From assembly GCA_031361295.1 (NCBI GenBank), contig JANMCN010000240.1, positions 18,847 to 82,846 on the forward strand: a DNA stretch of 64,000 bases, given 5' to 3'. Both the position numbers and the translations under genes were made by a program. Of the stretch, positions 52,659 to 62,204 are shown in pieces. Each line of letters starts with the position of its first letter. Position 1 is the stretch's first letter. The notes beneath the pieces were generated by a model. It was not told the origin of the DNA and did not search any database. It worked only from the letters and a program-made list of their open reading frames with translations. This stretch comes from JALZOC01 sp031361295 (GTDB taxonomy: Bacteria > Acidobacteriota > Vicinamibacteria > Vicinamibacterales > 2-12-FULL-66-21).

Positions 52659-55600
52659 CGATGTCCGCCGCGACGAGTCCTCGTTCGAGCTGGTCGACGT
52701 CATCCGCCAGGTGCGGCGCCGCTGGCGGCTGAAGCTTGCGCTGCGCGGGGCGCTGGGGGTCATGGGGCTCGGTCTCGTCGTCTTCCTGCTCTCGGCTTAC
52801 GGCCTGGAGTCGTGGCGCTTCACGCCGTCGTCCATTGTGACGTTCCGCATCATTTTCGCGCTCGCGTTTGTCGGGCTCACGGCATACCTGCTCGTGCGTC
52901 CGCTCATGCGGCCCGCGACCGACGAACAGGTCGCGCTCTACCTCGAAGAGCACGAACCGTCGCTGCAGGCCGCCATCATCAGTGCGGTCGAGGCGGGCCG
53001 CCTCCAGGGGGGACTCGCGTATTCGGCGTCGCTCGTCGGTCGGCTCGTGCAATCAGCCGTCGAGAAGTGTCGCGAGATCGAGGGTGGACGGGGTGTCGAG
53101 CGCCAGGCGGTCCGACGCTACGGCGCGATACTCATGGCCATGGGTGTCGCAGCGATTGCGCTGTTCGTGCTTGGACCGGCTTACCTCCGACATGCGCTGT
53201 CGGCCCTGCTGATCGTCTCAGGGGACGTCGAGGCCGCCGCGCCGTACCGGATCGAGGTCACGCCGGGCAACGCGACGGTTCCCAAGGGTGCGGACCAGAC
53301 GATCACCGCCCGCCTCTCGGGATTCGCGGCCGACCAGGCCTCGCTGATGGTCAGGAAAAAGCCCGAGGCGGCGTACGAGCGCGTTCCGCTGCTCAAAGGC
53401 GACGACGGCAAGTACGAGGGGATGCTGTTCGATCTCGCGGGCCCGGTCGAATACATGGTGGAAGCGAACGGCGTGCGGTCGAGCAGCTACACGCTCAGAG
53501 TGGTGGAGCTGCCCTACGTTCAGCATCTCGAACTCGAATATCACTTCCCCGCCTACACCGGGCTCCCGCCGCAGAAGGTCGAAGAGGCGGGTGACATCGC
53601 GGTGCTCAAGGGCACGGAGGTCCGACTGCGTGCCGTGCCCACGATGGAGGCGAAGGGAGGCGAGATCGTTCTGTCCGACACCGCGAGGAGCGCGTTGTCG
53701 CGCGTGCCGGAGGGAGGGACGCCCGCGCCGCTCACGGGCGCATTCACGGTGGACGTCAAGGGCTTCTACAGAATCGAGCTGGACGGGCCGTCGGGCGAGC
53801 GCCTGCCGGCCTCCCCCCAGTACACCATCGACGCGCTGCCCGACCGTCCGCCCGTCGTGTCGATCGCCAAGCCTGGCCGGGATACGCAGGCCTCTCCGAT
53901 CGAGGAAGTGTTCGTCGAGGCGCGCGCCGACGACGACTTCGGCGTCAAGGACCTCGACCTCGTGTACTCAGTCAACGGCGCCGCGGAGAAGACCATCAGG
54001 CTGTTCGACGGCAAGAAGCGGATGCCGGAAGTCACGGCGGGGCACACGTTCTACCTCGAGGAGCTCGACGTCAAGCCTGGCGACTTCGTGTCGTACTATG
54101 CGAAGGCGATCGATAACGACGCCGTCGACGGCCCCAAGCCGGCCATGAGCGACATGTACTTCGTGCGGGTGCGGCCGCTCAGCAAGGACTTCAAGCGCGC
54201 CGCGTCCGATGCGCAGCAGGGCGGCGGCGGTGGCGGCGGGGGGCAGAGCCAGGTGGGTGCCCTCTCCGAGCAGCAGCGCCAGATTGTCGCGGCGACGTTC
54301 AACGTGCAGCGCGACCGCAGGAAGCTGACGCCCGACAAGGTGCGCGAAAATTCCACAGTCATTGCGCTGTCGCAGTCCCGGCTGCGTGAGCAGGTGGACG
54401 GCCTGCTCACGCGGATGAACAGCCGACTGGTTCAGCAGGACCCGGCCTTCAGGAAGGTCGCCGAGCTGCTGCCGCAGGCGGTCGCCGAAATGAAGACTGC
54501 CGAATCGCGCCTGCACGCCGTGAAGCCAGAAGGCGCCCTGGCGCCGGAGCAGAAGGCGCTCCAGTTCCTCCAGCAGGCGGAAGAAGAGTACGAAATGCAG
54601 GTGCAGGTCCAGCGCCAGCAGGGCGGCGGTGGCGGCGGCGGTGGCAGCGCCATGTCGCAGGACCTTGCTGACTTGTTCGAGATGGAGCTCGACAAGATGG
54701 CGAACCAGTACGAAACACGCCAGCAGGCATCGCAGCAGCAGTCCGACCAGAAGCTCGACGAGCTGTTGGAGAAGCTGAAAGAGCTTGCCCGGCGGCAGGA
54801 GCAGGAAGCCGAACGCCAGTGGCGCCGCGCGGCGCTGGGCCAGCAGGCCGCTGGAGGCGGCTCAGGGCAGCAGCAGCGGGACATCGCCGACCAGGCGGCG
54901 GAGGCCGCCCGCCGCCTGGAGCAGCTTGCGCGCGAGGAGAACCGGCCCGAGCTCACGCAGTCGGCGCAGCAGCTGCGTGACGCCGCCGACGCGATGCGCC
55001 GCGCGGCCGCGAACGGACAGCGGACCTCGGCCGGGCAGGCCGCTGCGGCGCTCGACCGGCTCAAGGACGCGGAACGGAGGCTGGAGCAGTCTCAGTCGGG
55101 CCGCGCCGCGCGTGACGTCAGGAATGCGCAACAGCAGGCCGAGGAGCTCGGCCGCGAGCAGCAGCAGATTGCCGACGCGGTCAAGGGTCTCGACGCGGCG
55201 GCGGAGCGCCGCCAGGACAAGGCGCAGCAGCTCATCGACCGCAAGAGCGCCCTGGAAGAAAAAGTGGGCGAGCTCGAGAAGCAGCTCGATCGGACCGCGG
55301 GCGACCTGCGCGCCGGCGAGAAGGAAGCGGCGCGGAAGTTGTCCGAAGCCGCCGGATCGCTCCGGGACAACAAAGTCCGCGACAAGATCAGGTACTCGAG
55401 CTCGATGATCAGGGCAGGCATGTCGCCCGGCGATCAGCAGCCCATCGAGAATTCAATCGGCTCGAATCTCGATACGCTGAAGAACACGCTCGGGCAGGCG
55501 GCGTCAGCATTGGGCAGGCCGAGCCGGTCAGACACGATGAACCAGGCGCTCGACAAGGCGCGCCAGCTCGCGCGCGGAGTCGATTCGCTCGATCAGCGGC

Positions 55601-56289
55601 TGCGTGAGCGCCAGCAGGGGCGCAGTGGCCAGCAGGGGCAACCGGGTCAGGGACAGCCGTCGAACGACGGGCGCGAGGGCCAGCCTGGGCAGCCGGGCCA
55701 GAACGGTAGACAGGGCCAGGGCGCGCAGCAGAGTGGCCAAGGCGCGCAGGGTCAGCAGGGTCGGCAAGGTCGGAATGGGCAGCACGGTGAACGCGCCGGG
55801 GGTAACGGCACTCCGGGACAGTCTCCGAACGGCGACGCCTCTGCGCAGTTCAACAACGATGGCGGGGGAACCGGACGGCCGGGAAATCTCGGTGGGCAGT
55901 TCGAGGTCGGGGACATCCGGCAGTTCCGCGGCGAGGCGCGCCAGTTCGCCAGCGACGCGGCGCAGCTTCGCCGGATGGTGCAGGGGCAGGGAGTGGACCC
56001 GAAGGTGCTCGACGAAGTGCTCCGGAACCTCAAAGCGCTCGACGACGATCGGGTGTACCAGGATGCCGCGACACTCGAGCGGCTTCAGTCGTCGGTGGCA
56101 GAAGGGATGAAGCGGTTCGAGTTCAGCCTGCGCCGACAGGCAGAGTCGAAGGGGAGCGAAGTTTTCCTCTCCGGCGCGGACGACGTGCCGGAGCAGTATC
56201 GCAAGCTGGTCGATCAGTACTACAAGTCGCTGTCGAAGGGATCCGCGGACCGTCCAGCGCCGGATCCGAAGCCGACAGACAAGAGGTAG
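52651..56289 (+). CDS. DUF4175 family giant membrane protein with Gln/Gly-rich tail
   Basis: A 1212-residue protein starting at ATG 52651, inside the last codons of the BatA-like gene. Three transmembrane helices lie near residues 30-50, 58-80 and 150-172. An Ig-like periplasmic region follows (ASPIEEVFVEARADDDFGVK). Residues about 500-1000 are largely coiled-coil with two glycine runs (near 526 and 657). The tail, about residues 985-1070, is a Gln-Gly-rich low-complexity stretch (QGQPGQGQ, QGAQGQQGRQGRNGQ) like a flexible or collagen-like segment, then a final helical domain. DUF4175 proteins are fixed members of MoxR/BatA clusters in this group; function unknown. Confidence 0.87.
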   Translation: MTDDVRRDESSFELVDVIRQVRRRWRLKLALRGALGVMGLGLVVFLLSAYGLESWRFTPSSIVTFRIIFALAFVGLTAYLLVRPLMRPATDEQVALYLEEHEPSLQAAIISAVEAGRLQGGLAYSASLVGRLVQSAVEKCREIEGGRGVERQAVRRYGAILMAMGVAAIALFVLGPAYLRHALSALLIVSGDVEAAAPYRIEVTPGNATVPKGADQTITARLSGFAADQASLMVRKKPEAAYERVPLLKGDDGKYEGMLFDLAGPVEYMVEANGVRSSSYTLRVVELPYVQHLELEYHFPAYTGLPPQKVEEAGDIAVLKGTEVRLRAVPTMEAKGGEIVLSDTARSALSRVPEGGTPAPLTGAFTVDVKGFYRIELDGPSGERLPASPQYTIDALPDRPPVVSIAKPGRDTQASPIEEVFVEARADDDFGVKDLDLVYSVNGAAEKTIRLFDGKKRMPEVTAGHTFYLEELDVKPGDFVSYYAKAIDNDAVDGPKPAMSDMYFVRVRPLSKDFKRAASDAQQGGGGGGGGQSQVGALSEQQRQIVAATFNVQRDRRKLTPDKVRENSTVIALSQSRLREQVDGLLTRMNSRLVQQDPAFRKVAELLPQAVAEMKTAESRLHAVKPEGALAPEQKALQFLQQAEEEYEMQVQVQRQQGGGGGGGGSAMSQDLADLFEMELDKMANQYETRQQASQQQSDQKLDELLEKLKELARRQEQEAERQWRRAALGQQAAGGGSGQQQRDIADQAAEAARRLEQLAREENRPELTQSAQQLRDAADAMRRAAANGQRTSAGQAAAALDRLKDAERRLEQSQSGRAARDVRNAQQQAEELGREQQQIADAVKGLDAAAERRQDKAQQLIDRKSALEEKVGELEKQLDRTAGDLRAGEKEAARKLSEAAGSLRDNKVRDKIRYSSSMIRAGMSPGDQQPIENSIGSNLDTLKNTLGQAASALGRPSRSDTMNQALDKARQLARGVDSLDQRLRERQQGRSGQQGQPGQGQPSNDGREGQPGQPGQNGRQGQGAQQSGQGAQGQQGRQGRNGQHGERAGGNGTPGQSPNGDASAQFNNDGGGTGRPGNLGGQFEVGDIRQFRGEARQFASDAAQLRRMVQGQGVDPKVLDEVLRNLKALDDDRVYQDAATLERLQSSVAEGMKRFEFSLRRQAESKGSEVFLSGADDVPEQYRKLVDQYYKSLSKGSADRPAPDPKPTDKR

Positions 56290-56297
56290 TTCCGTCG

Positions 56298-57122
56298 ATG
56301 AAGCGCCTGCTCGTCGCGTCGTGCATCATCGCGCTGGCGGCAGGGGCCGCGGGGGCGCAGGGGCTCCGCCCGGGCTGGGGCCGTCTGCGAACTGCCCCGC
56401 CACGGTTCCCGGGCCCTGAGAGCTTCGACGGCGCGTTCACGTTCTGCAGGGGAATGTACACGAGCGATCGGCGCGAGGCAGGCGGCATGGGATGGTGGAC
56501 CGACTATCCCGACGCCGACATCAACTTTTCCATCCGCCTGTCCGAGCTCACGAAGGTGCATATCAGCAGGCAGCCCGGCGGCGAGCCCAATCATCTCGTC
56601 GTCCATCTCACCGACGACGCGCTCTTCAGCTGTCCGATGATCCAGATGGAGGATGTCGGAACGATGCGGTTGAATGACGTCGAGGTCGTGCGGCTGCGCG
56701 AGTACCTGCTGAAGGGCGGGTTCCTGTATGTGGACGACTTCTGGGGCGAATGGGCCTGGGACCAGTGGGCCGAAGAGATCGGGCGCGTGCTGCCGCCCGC
56801 CGAGTATCCGATCAAGGACATCAGGCCGGGCCACCAGTTGTTCCGCCAAATGTTCGTAATCGACAAGCTGCCACAGATTCCCTCGATCAATTCGTGGATG
56901 CGGATGGACGGCGCCACGTCGGAGCGCGGGGAGGAAACCGCGGTTCCGGACATCCGCGGAATCGCCGACCGCAACGGACGGCTGATGGTCGTGATGACAC
57001 ACGACACCGACATTTCCGATGCGTGGGAGCGGGAGGGAGAGGACCCCCGGTACTTCTACCAGTTTTCCCCCGACGGCTACGCCGTGGGGATCAACGTCGT
57101 CATCTACGCCCTCACACACTGA
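56298..57122 (+). CDS. DUF4159 family protein (second copy)
   Basis: A 274-residue exported protein (signal LVASCIIALAAGAAGAQG). It shares blocks with the first copy at 47607: WWTDYPDADINFSIRLSEL, YLLKGGFLYVDDFWGEW, VIYALTH at the end. Differences are a Trp-rich insertion (GEWAWDQWAEEIGR) and MTHDTDISDAWEREGEDPRYF, so it is a diverged paralogue rather than a recent duplicate. It ends the envelope cluster, and lies 8 bases after the DUF4175 gene. Confidence 0.88.
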   Translation: MKRLLVASCIIALAAGAAGAQGLRPGWGRLRTAPPRFPGPESFDGAFTFCRGMYTSDRREAGGMGWWTDYPDADINFSIRLSELTKVHISRQPGGEPNHLVVHLTDDALFSCPMIQMEDVGTMRLNDVEVVRLREYLLKGGFLYVDDFWGEWAWDQWAEEIGRVLPPAEYPIKDIRPGHQLFRQMFVIDKLPQIPSINSWMRMDGATSERGEETAVPDIRGIADRNGRLMVVMTHDTDISDAWEREGEDPRYFYQFSPDGYAVGINVVIYALTH

Positions 57123-57145
57123 CGCCCGTCGACGTGCAACAGGTA

Positions 57146-57237
57146 GCACGTCGCACGTCGTCCGTCGTCCGTCGCACGTCGTACGTCGTACGTCGTACGT
57201 CGTACGGTTGCACGTTGCACGTTGCAACGTTGCACGT
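57146..57237. repeat. Tandem 7-base repeats (GTACGTC/TGCACGT type), 13 units
   Basis: Thirteen units in a row: GCACGTC twice, GTCCGTC twice, GCACGTC, GTACGTC three times, GTACGGT, TGCACGT twice, an 8-base TGCAACGT and TGCACGT. The period is 7 with one 8-base slip. The array fills the whole gap between two convergent genes, and its last base is the first of the minus-strand gene's stop codon. Confidence 0.88.
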
Positions 57238-58586
57238 TATCGCTCCTGTGCGGTAATCCGACCGAGCGTCGCGCCTGCACAGAAATAGATCGCGCCGTCG
57301 GGTCCGACGACGACGAGGTCGATTGGCCCGACCGCGTCCTGGAGGAGCATGTCGCTCCCATCGATGCGATCCGGCCGCACCTCGGAGAGGCGTATTCGCT
57401 CGATGTGCCGCCCTGACGCCGACGCCACCAGCAGCGTGTGGTCGAACCCCGGTATCGCGCTCCGGCTGTAAAACGCAAGTGAGCCGCTGCCTCCCGGCAG
57501 CGGATAGCGGGCACGCACGGCGGCCCTGAGGGGCCGGCCCTCCATGGCGACTCCGCTCAGGTGGGCCTCGCCGTTCTGATCATCCGCCAGCCACGCGATG
57601 CCGTTTCGCGGGTCCAGTGCGAGGCCGCGCGGCGACTGCAGGCCTTGCGCGATGGCGGGCCGGCTCCCCCATTGATCTCGCGGCATCGTGCCGTCCCTGT
57701 TGAGGCGCAGCAGCGTGCCAGGGAAGCCAGGCGCGCCGATCGCGAGATATAACTTGCCGTCGGGACCGATACGCAGTGCCGCCGCGGCGGCGGTAACGGG
57801 AGGACCTTCCGCCTCCAGCAGCACGGCCCGTTCCGCGAGCGTGCCTCGAAGCTCGCGGTAGCGGGTTACAAGGAAGGCATCGCCGGATCCGGTACGAGCC
57901 GTGAGCACGGCGAAGACGAAATGGGTCCGCTCGAAGTCGGGGTCGATCGCGATCGACAACACACCGTCTGCGTCGTCGTCCCCGACCGTCGTCGAGAGCG
58001 CAGCGGGAGCCTGGAGGTGCCCATCCTCGACGATCAGCATGCGTCCCCGTCGCTCCGCGATGAGCAGGCGCCCGTCCGGGAGAAAGGCCGCGTCCACCGG
58101 ATCGATCAGGCCGTGGACGACCTTGTCGACACGCAGCGACACGCCATCCGCCGTCTGCGCAATCATCGTCGCGGGCCAGTCTGCGGGCGCGGTGGACGTG
58201 GCGCCGGCCACGGTGACGGCCAGCGGCGATGACCGGGGGCTCTCGGCGTCCGGCGTGAACGCCGCGATTTCGAGCGTGTGGTGACCAGGGAGTAAATCGG
58301 GACCCTTGCCGGTGCAGGTGAAACTCTGAGCCGCGGCGCCAGGCGCGCACGACACGCTGGAGAGCACGGACCGGACGCCGTCGACGTAGATGGCGTACCC
58401 GAGGGCGCCGGCCTGTGCCGCGTCGTCCGCTGCCTGGTCCCATCCGACGCGCTCGCGGCCGGTGATGGTGTCGGCCGGCCCTGACCCCGATGTCGGCGCG
58501 GGAGACGGATCTTTACTGCACGCGGCGAGCGCCAGCATGGTGATCGCGAGCGACAACTGCAAGAGGCGCGACACGCCCCTCATCAT
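57237..58586 (-). CDS. Lipoprotein with sugar-dehydrogenase-like propeller (degenerate)
   Basis: A 449-residue predicted lipoprotein: ATG at 58586 gives signal SLAITMLALAACSKD with lipobox Cys. An Ig-like domain (residues about 45-130) precedes a six-bladed propeller of the PQQ glucose/sorbosone dehydrogenase type: DPVDAAFLPDGRLLIAERRG, GVLSIAIDPDF, LRIGPDGKLYLAIG. The active-site segment that reads NHNGGNLAFGPDG in the divergent neighbour reads TAAAAALRIGPDG here, so the catalytic His is missing. It may bind a sugar without oxidising it. Confidence 0.8.
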   Translation of the reverse strand: MMRGVSRLLQLSLAITMLALAACSKDPSPAPTSGSGPADTITGRERVGWDQAADDAAQAGALGYAIYVDGVRSVLSSVSCAPGAAAQSFTCTGKGPDLLPGHHTLEIAAFTPDAESPRSSPLAVTVAGATSTAPADWPATMIAQTADGVSLRVDKVVHGLIDPVDAAFLPDGRLLIAERRGRMLIVEDGHLQAPAALSTTVGDDDADGVLSIAIDPDFERTHFVFAVLTARTGSGDAFLVTRYRELRGTLAERAVLLEAEGPPVTAAAAALRIGPDGKLYLAIGAPGFPGTLLRLNRDGTMPRDQWGSRPAIAQGLQSPRGLALDPRNGIAWLADDQNGEAHLSGVAMEGRPLRAAVRARYPLPGGSGSLAFYSRSAIPGFDHTLLVASASGRHIERIRLSEVRPDRIDGSDMLLQDAVGPIDLVVVGPDGAIYFCAGATLGRITAQER

Positions 58587-58624
58587 AAGCGCCCGCCGGT
58601 TCGGGCCGGGGTAAGATCCACGCC

Positions 58625-59884
58625 ATGCCAATCCGACGATGCGCCGCGGTCGTTGCGCTCTTCGCGGTGATCGGGGCGCGTGCCGGGGCCCAGCCGGTCG
58701 TCCGGGCCCGCGTATTCGTCTCGGGACTCTCGTCGCCCGTCGCGTTCGTGCAGGATCCGTCGAATGCCGCCGTGCAGTTCGTCGTGGAGCAGGGGGGTCG
58801 CATCCGCGTCGTCAACGGCGGCGCGCTGGTCGCGACAGACTTTCTCGACTTGCGCCCGGCGATCAGTTCCGGGGGCGAACGAGGCCTCCTCGGTCTCGCG
58901 TTTGCGCCCGACTACGGCACGAGCCGGCGCTTCTATGTGAACTTCACGGACCCGGCCGGCAACACGGTCGTGGCCCGGTTCAAGCGCTCGGCGGATCCGC
59001 TGGTGGCCGATCCGGCGACACGGTTCGATCTGCGCTGGGGTACGACGGGCGTGAAATACATCGCGCAGCCCTACGCCAACCACAACGGTGGCAACCTTGC
59101 GTTCGGTCCGGACGGGTACTTGTATATCGGCATGGGCGATGGCGGCTCGGGGGACGACCCCGGCAACCGTGCGCAGAACCCCGCGGAGTTCCTCGGCAAG
59201 ATCCTTCGGGTCGACGTGAACGTCGCGGACACCGATCCGGCGGGGTATGTGGTGCCGTCGTCGAATCCGTTCCTCACCGGCGGGCCCGCGGGAACGCTGC
59301 CGGAAATCTGGAGCTTCGGAGTGAGGAACCCCTGGCGGTTCTCGTTCGACCTGCCGGCACGGGGCGGGACAGGGGCGCTCGTCATCGCCGATGTTGGCCA
59401 GGGTGCGTGGGAGGAAATCGACTATCAGCCCGCTGGCCGCGGCGGCGGCAACTACGGCTGGCGCGTCCGGGAAGGCGCGCACGACCATCTCACCTCTCCT
59501 CCGGCCGCGTTCCTGCCATTGACCGATCCGATCCACGAGTACGATCACTCCGTGGGCCAGTCGATTACCGGTGGCGTCGTCTATCGTGGCACCGCCCTTG
59601 GCGCCGGGTTCCGCGGGCGTTATTTTTTCGCCGACTACGTCCAGGGACGTGTGTGGACGATCGGCCTGACGATCGACTCCGCAACCGGCAACGCAAAGGC
59701 AACGGCGCGTCTCGACCATACCGCGGACCTCGGGGGTTCGACCGTCGTCGGCAAGATCAGTGCGTTTGGCGTCGACGCGGACGGCGAACTGTACATCGTC
59801 AACCACACCGGTGGCAGCATCGTGAAGGTGCTGAGTCTCCCCATCGTGCCGGCGGCGCCGACCAACCTCCGCATCGTCCGCTAA
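58625..59884 (+). CDS. PQQ-dependent sugar dehydrogenase (GSDH family)
   Basis: A 419-residue periplasmic enzyme with signal peptide (VVALFAVIGARAGAQ). The six-bladed propeller of soluble glucose/aldose dehydrogenases is clear: LSSPVAFVQDPSN, ERGLLGLAFAPDYGTSRRFYVNFTD, YANHNGGNLAFGPDGYLYIGMGDGGSGDDPGNRAQN, LRVDVN, EIWSFGVRNPWRFSFD and EEIDYQPAGRGGGNYGW. The His in NHNGG is the probable catalytic base. It oxidises aldose sugars with PQQ. It diverges from the degenerate propeller gene with only 38 bases between. Confidence 0.92.
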   Translation: MPIRRCAAVVALFAVIGARAGAQPVVRARVFVSGLSSPVAFVQDPSNAAVQFVVEQGGRIRVVNGGALVATDFLDLRPAISSGGERGLLGLAFAPDYGTSRRFYVNFTDPAGNTVVARFKRSADPLVADPATRFDLRWGTTGVKYIAQPYANHNGGNLAFGPDGYLYIGMGDGGSGDDPGNRAQNPAEFLGKILRVDVNVADTDPAGYVVPSSNPFLTGGPAGTLPEIWSFGVRNPWRFSFDLPARGGTGALVIADVGQGAWEEIDYQPAGRGGGNYGWRVREGAHDHLTSPPAAFLPLTDPIHEYDHSVGQSITGGVVYRGTALGAGFRGRYFFADYVQGRVWTIGLTIDSATGNAKATARLDHTADLGGSTVVGKISAFGVDADGELYIVNHTGGSIVKVLSLPIVPAAPTNLRIVR

Positions 59885-59896
59885 TCTCCGGCGCCG

Positions 59897-60931
59897 TCAA
59901 TTCCGGATGACGAGCTTTCCGATGCGGCCGTGGTCGCCGGCGCCCCAGCCGTTGCCGGCACCGGGCACGAAGCTCACCGTATCGACGCCGGCGCCACACG
60001 CGGGCGCCCACGTCCTGCCGTCGTCCGACGACCAGTCCATGCCGGAGGGCCCGGCGGCGACAAAGGAGGCTGCCGTGCCCGGCACCCACGCGACCACCGA
60101 CCGGTAGCCGTTCACGCCGCGCGCCGACGCGATCCACGTGGCGCCGCCGTCGGCCGTCGTCGCGGCGTTGTTGACGGCGTCCGCTTCGCGCCGGTAATTT
60201 CCGCCGCCGACGACGCCGTGGATCCGATCGCGGAAGGCTATGGAGAAAATCCCGGAGGACTCACTCGAGGGCACCCGCGTTGCGGCAACCGTCCATGCGC
60301 GTCCACCGTCAATCGAATGGAGAACACGGCTGGCCCCGGTCGCGATCCAGACATCATTCCGGCCGCTGACGGCGACGTTGGTGCCGCTCGCCGCGAATGC
60401 CCCTTCCCCCGGGAGCGCGGCCGGAAGCCGGTCCGCGGGCACGCGCGTCCAGGTGCGGCCGCCGTTCGTCGTGGCCAGGATGACGAAAGCGCCGGCAATC
60501 GAGTCACCGACGGCCACGCCGCGCTCCGCATCCCAGAATGCCATCGCATCGAGGAATACCTGCGGATCCGAATTGGCGAACTGAAGCCCCCAATGTTCGC
60601 CGCCGTCGGTCGTCTTGTAGATGCGCGACGCCTCACCGGGGCCGATGCTGAGCGCGTACGCGACCTGGTCGGCCATCGCGTCCACATCGCGAAAATCGAG
60701 CGCCGCCGTTCCTGGAATCGCCCGGATTTGCCAGGTGGCGCCTCCATCGATCGTCCGCAGCACCGTTCCACCCGCGCCACCGGCCCACGCCACCCGCGTC
60801 GAGACGGCACTCAGCCCTCGGAGCCGGACCGTGACGCCGCTGGTCTGGGGTTCCCACTTGCACTTGGGCGTCGCCCGGGCGACAACGAGGCCGCACGCCA
60901 CGAGGACGGAGAGCAGAAGTCGGGCCGCCAT
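59897..60931 (-). CDS. Exported BNR/YCF48-like repeat protein
   Basis: A 344-residue exported protein; ATG at 60931 begins a signal peptide (LLLSVLVACGLVVARA). At least five repeats of the GGxTW type follow: IDGGATWQIRAIP, TDGGEHWGLQF, TNGGRTWTRV, IDGGRAWTVAATR and SDDGRTWAPACG. These Asp-box blades make a beta-propeller like the photosystem II assembly factor YCF48 or sialidase-like proteins. Function is unknown. The gene converges with the sugar dehydrogenase gene 12 bases away. Confidence 0.85.
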   Translation of the reverse strand: MAARLLLSVLVACGLVVARATPKCKWEPQTSGVTVRLRGLSAVSTRVAWAGGAGGTVLRTIDGGATWQIRAIPGTAALDFRDVDAMADQVAYALSIGPGEASRIYKTTDGGEHWGLQFANSDPQVFLDAMAFWDAERGVAVGDSIAGAFVILATTNGGRTWTRVPADRLPAALPGEGAFAASGTNVAVSGRNDVWIATGASRVLHSIDGGRAWTVAATRVPSSESSGIFSIAFRDRIHGVVGGGNYRREADAVNNAATTADGGATWIASARGVNGYRSVVAWVPGTAASFVAAGPSGMDWSSDDGRTWAPACGAGVDTVSFVPGAGNGWGAGDHGRIGKLVIRN

Positions 60932-61141
60932 GGGGGGCCATTCTAAGCCGGACCGCATCCCGCGGCGCAGCCGCTGGAGGATGCTCCGCGTCACGAACTA
61001 CGCGGGACATTTCCGGTGGACTGCGGAGGACAGCGGAGACCGCAGGCGAAGTGGTTGCGGGCAGCGGACTGGAAGAGAGACACGTTCGGGCGCGGCTCTC
61101 GCCGTGTTCGTGTGTTGAGTCCGTGCCTTCGCGATCTGTCG

Positions 61142-62074
61142 CTAACTGTCGGCGTCCGCCGTTGTCTGGCTTCCCGGACTCTCGCGGGTGAGACCCGCTT
61201 TCAACATCGTGACGGCGGTATAGACGACGACGACGATGACGAGCCAGCGGACGGCGTAGATGGGCATCGACTTGACGATGAACGCCGCCAGGAGCACGCC
61301 TGGGACGCCGCCGATGGCGAGACCCAGTGCCGCCCGCATTCCGTAGCATCGCTCCCGGATGAACCGGAGGCTGCCGACGGGCATGAGGAACGCGCACGAG
61401 CCCATCATGATTGGGAACGCCGCGGTGGGATTCATCCCGAGCAGGCTGACCAGGATCATGCAGGGCGCATAGAGACCGATGCCCAGGGACATCAAGGCCC
61501 CCAACACGAAGTTCACCGCAATGCCGATCAGCAGCTTTGCGCCGCGCACGCCGAGGGCCTCTCCGCCGCCGGGGAACAGGCTCATCTGGGTCATGAACAT
61601 CAGCAGGGCGGCCCCGAGCAGGGCCACGCCCATCCCGACCTGGACCTTCTGCCGCGGCCACGACGCGACCACCCCGGCCCCGAGCCATGCCCCGAGCACC
61701 GCCGCCGCGATCAACGCAAACAGCGTCATCACGTCCACCTGCACGATGGTCGTATAGATGAACGCCTGCACGACCGTGGGCAGCGTGTGGCCGACGTTCA
61801 ATGTGCCGGGGATGACGCGATCCGGCACGACGCGAAGCGCGCGGAAGATCGCCGTGGTCGTCGCGAACGAGCCGATCCCGAGAGTGTCGAAGAAATTCGT
61901 GACGGCGCCGATTCCCACTTGAACGGCGGTGGGCGCGCCCGCGTCTGTCGCCGGAGACGCGTCCACACGCGGCGCGCGGCGGATTGCCATGACGGCGGAC
62001 GACCAGCCCGTGACGAACACCGCGGTCAGCACGCCGAGCGCCGTCTGCAGCGCGACAATCGGGTTCAGTCCCAT
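61142..62074 (-). CDS. Sulfite exporter TauE/SafE family permease
   Basis: A 310-residue membrane protein with about eight helices. The TauE/SafE pattern of two related halves is seen (ALGVLTAVFVTGWSSAVMAI, then GAVTNFFDTLGIGSFATTT, and the late ALGLAIGGVPGVLLAAFIVKSM). The family exports sulfite, sulfoacetate or other small anions. ATG at 62074 has AGGAGA ten bases upstream; a GTG at 62095 is possible. No sulfur-metabolism neighbour is present to fix the substrate. Confidence 0.87.
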   Translation of the reverse strand: MGLNPIVALQTALGVLTAVFVTGWSSAVMAIRRAPRVDASPATDAGAPTAVQVGIGAVTNFFDTLGIGSFATTTAIFRALRVVPDRVIPGTLNVGHTLPTVVQAFIYTTIVQVDVMTLFALIAAAVLGAWLGAGVVASWPRQKVQVGMGVALLGAALLMFMTQMSLFPGGGEALGVRGAKLLIGIAVNFVLGALMSLGIGLYAPCMILVSLLGMNPTAAFPIMMGSCAFLMPVGSLRFIRERCYGMRAALGLAIGGVPGVLLAAFIVKSMPIYAVRWLVIVVVVYTAVTMLKAGLTRESPGSQTTADADS

Positions 62075-62204
62075 TGCGGTGGTGTCTCCTGGCACACTCC
62101 GGCTGGATGCAGGTCCGGGCGGGTTGTTCCGGGATGATAACCCACTATGTCACCCGGACGGCGGACCTGCCCGGTGGAGAGTGGACGCTGGTGGCAACGG
62201 CCAC

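Noticed and set aside
55600..55800. Repetitive DNA that could be read as a CRISPR-like or satellite array
   Set aside because: The repeats are codon-level CAG/GGC variation within the Gln-Gly-rich tail of the DUF4175 gene, without spacers.
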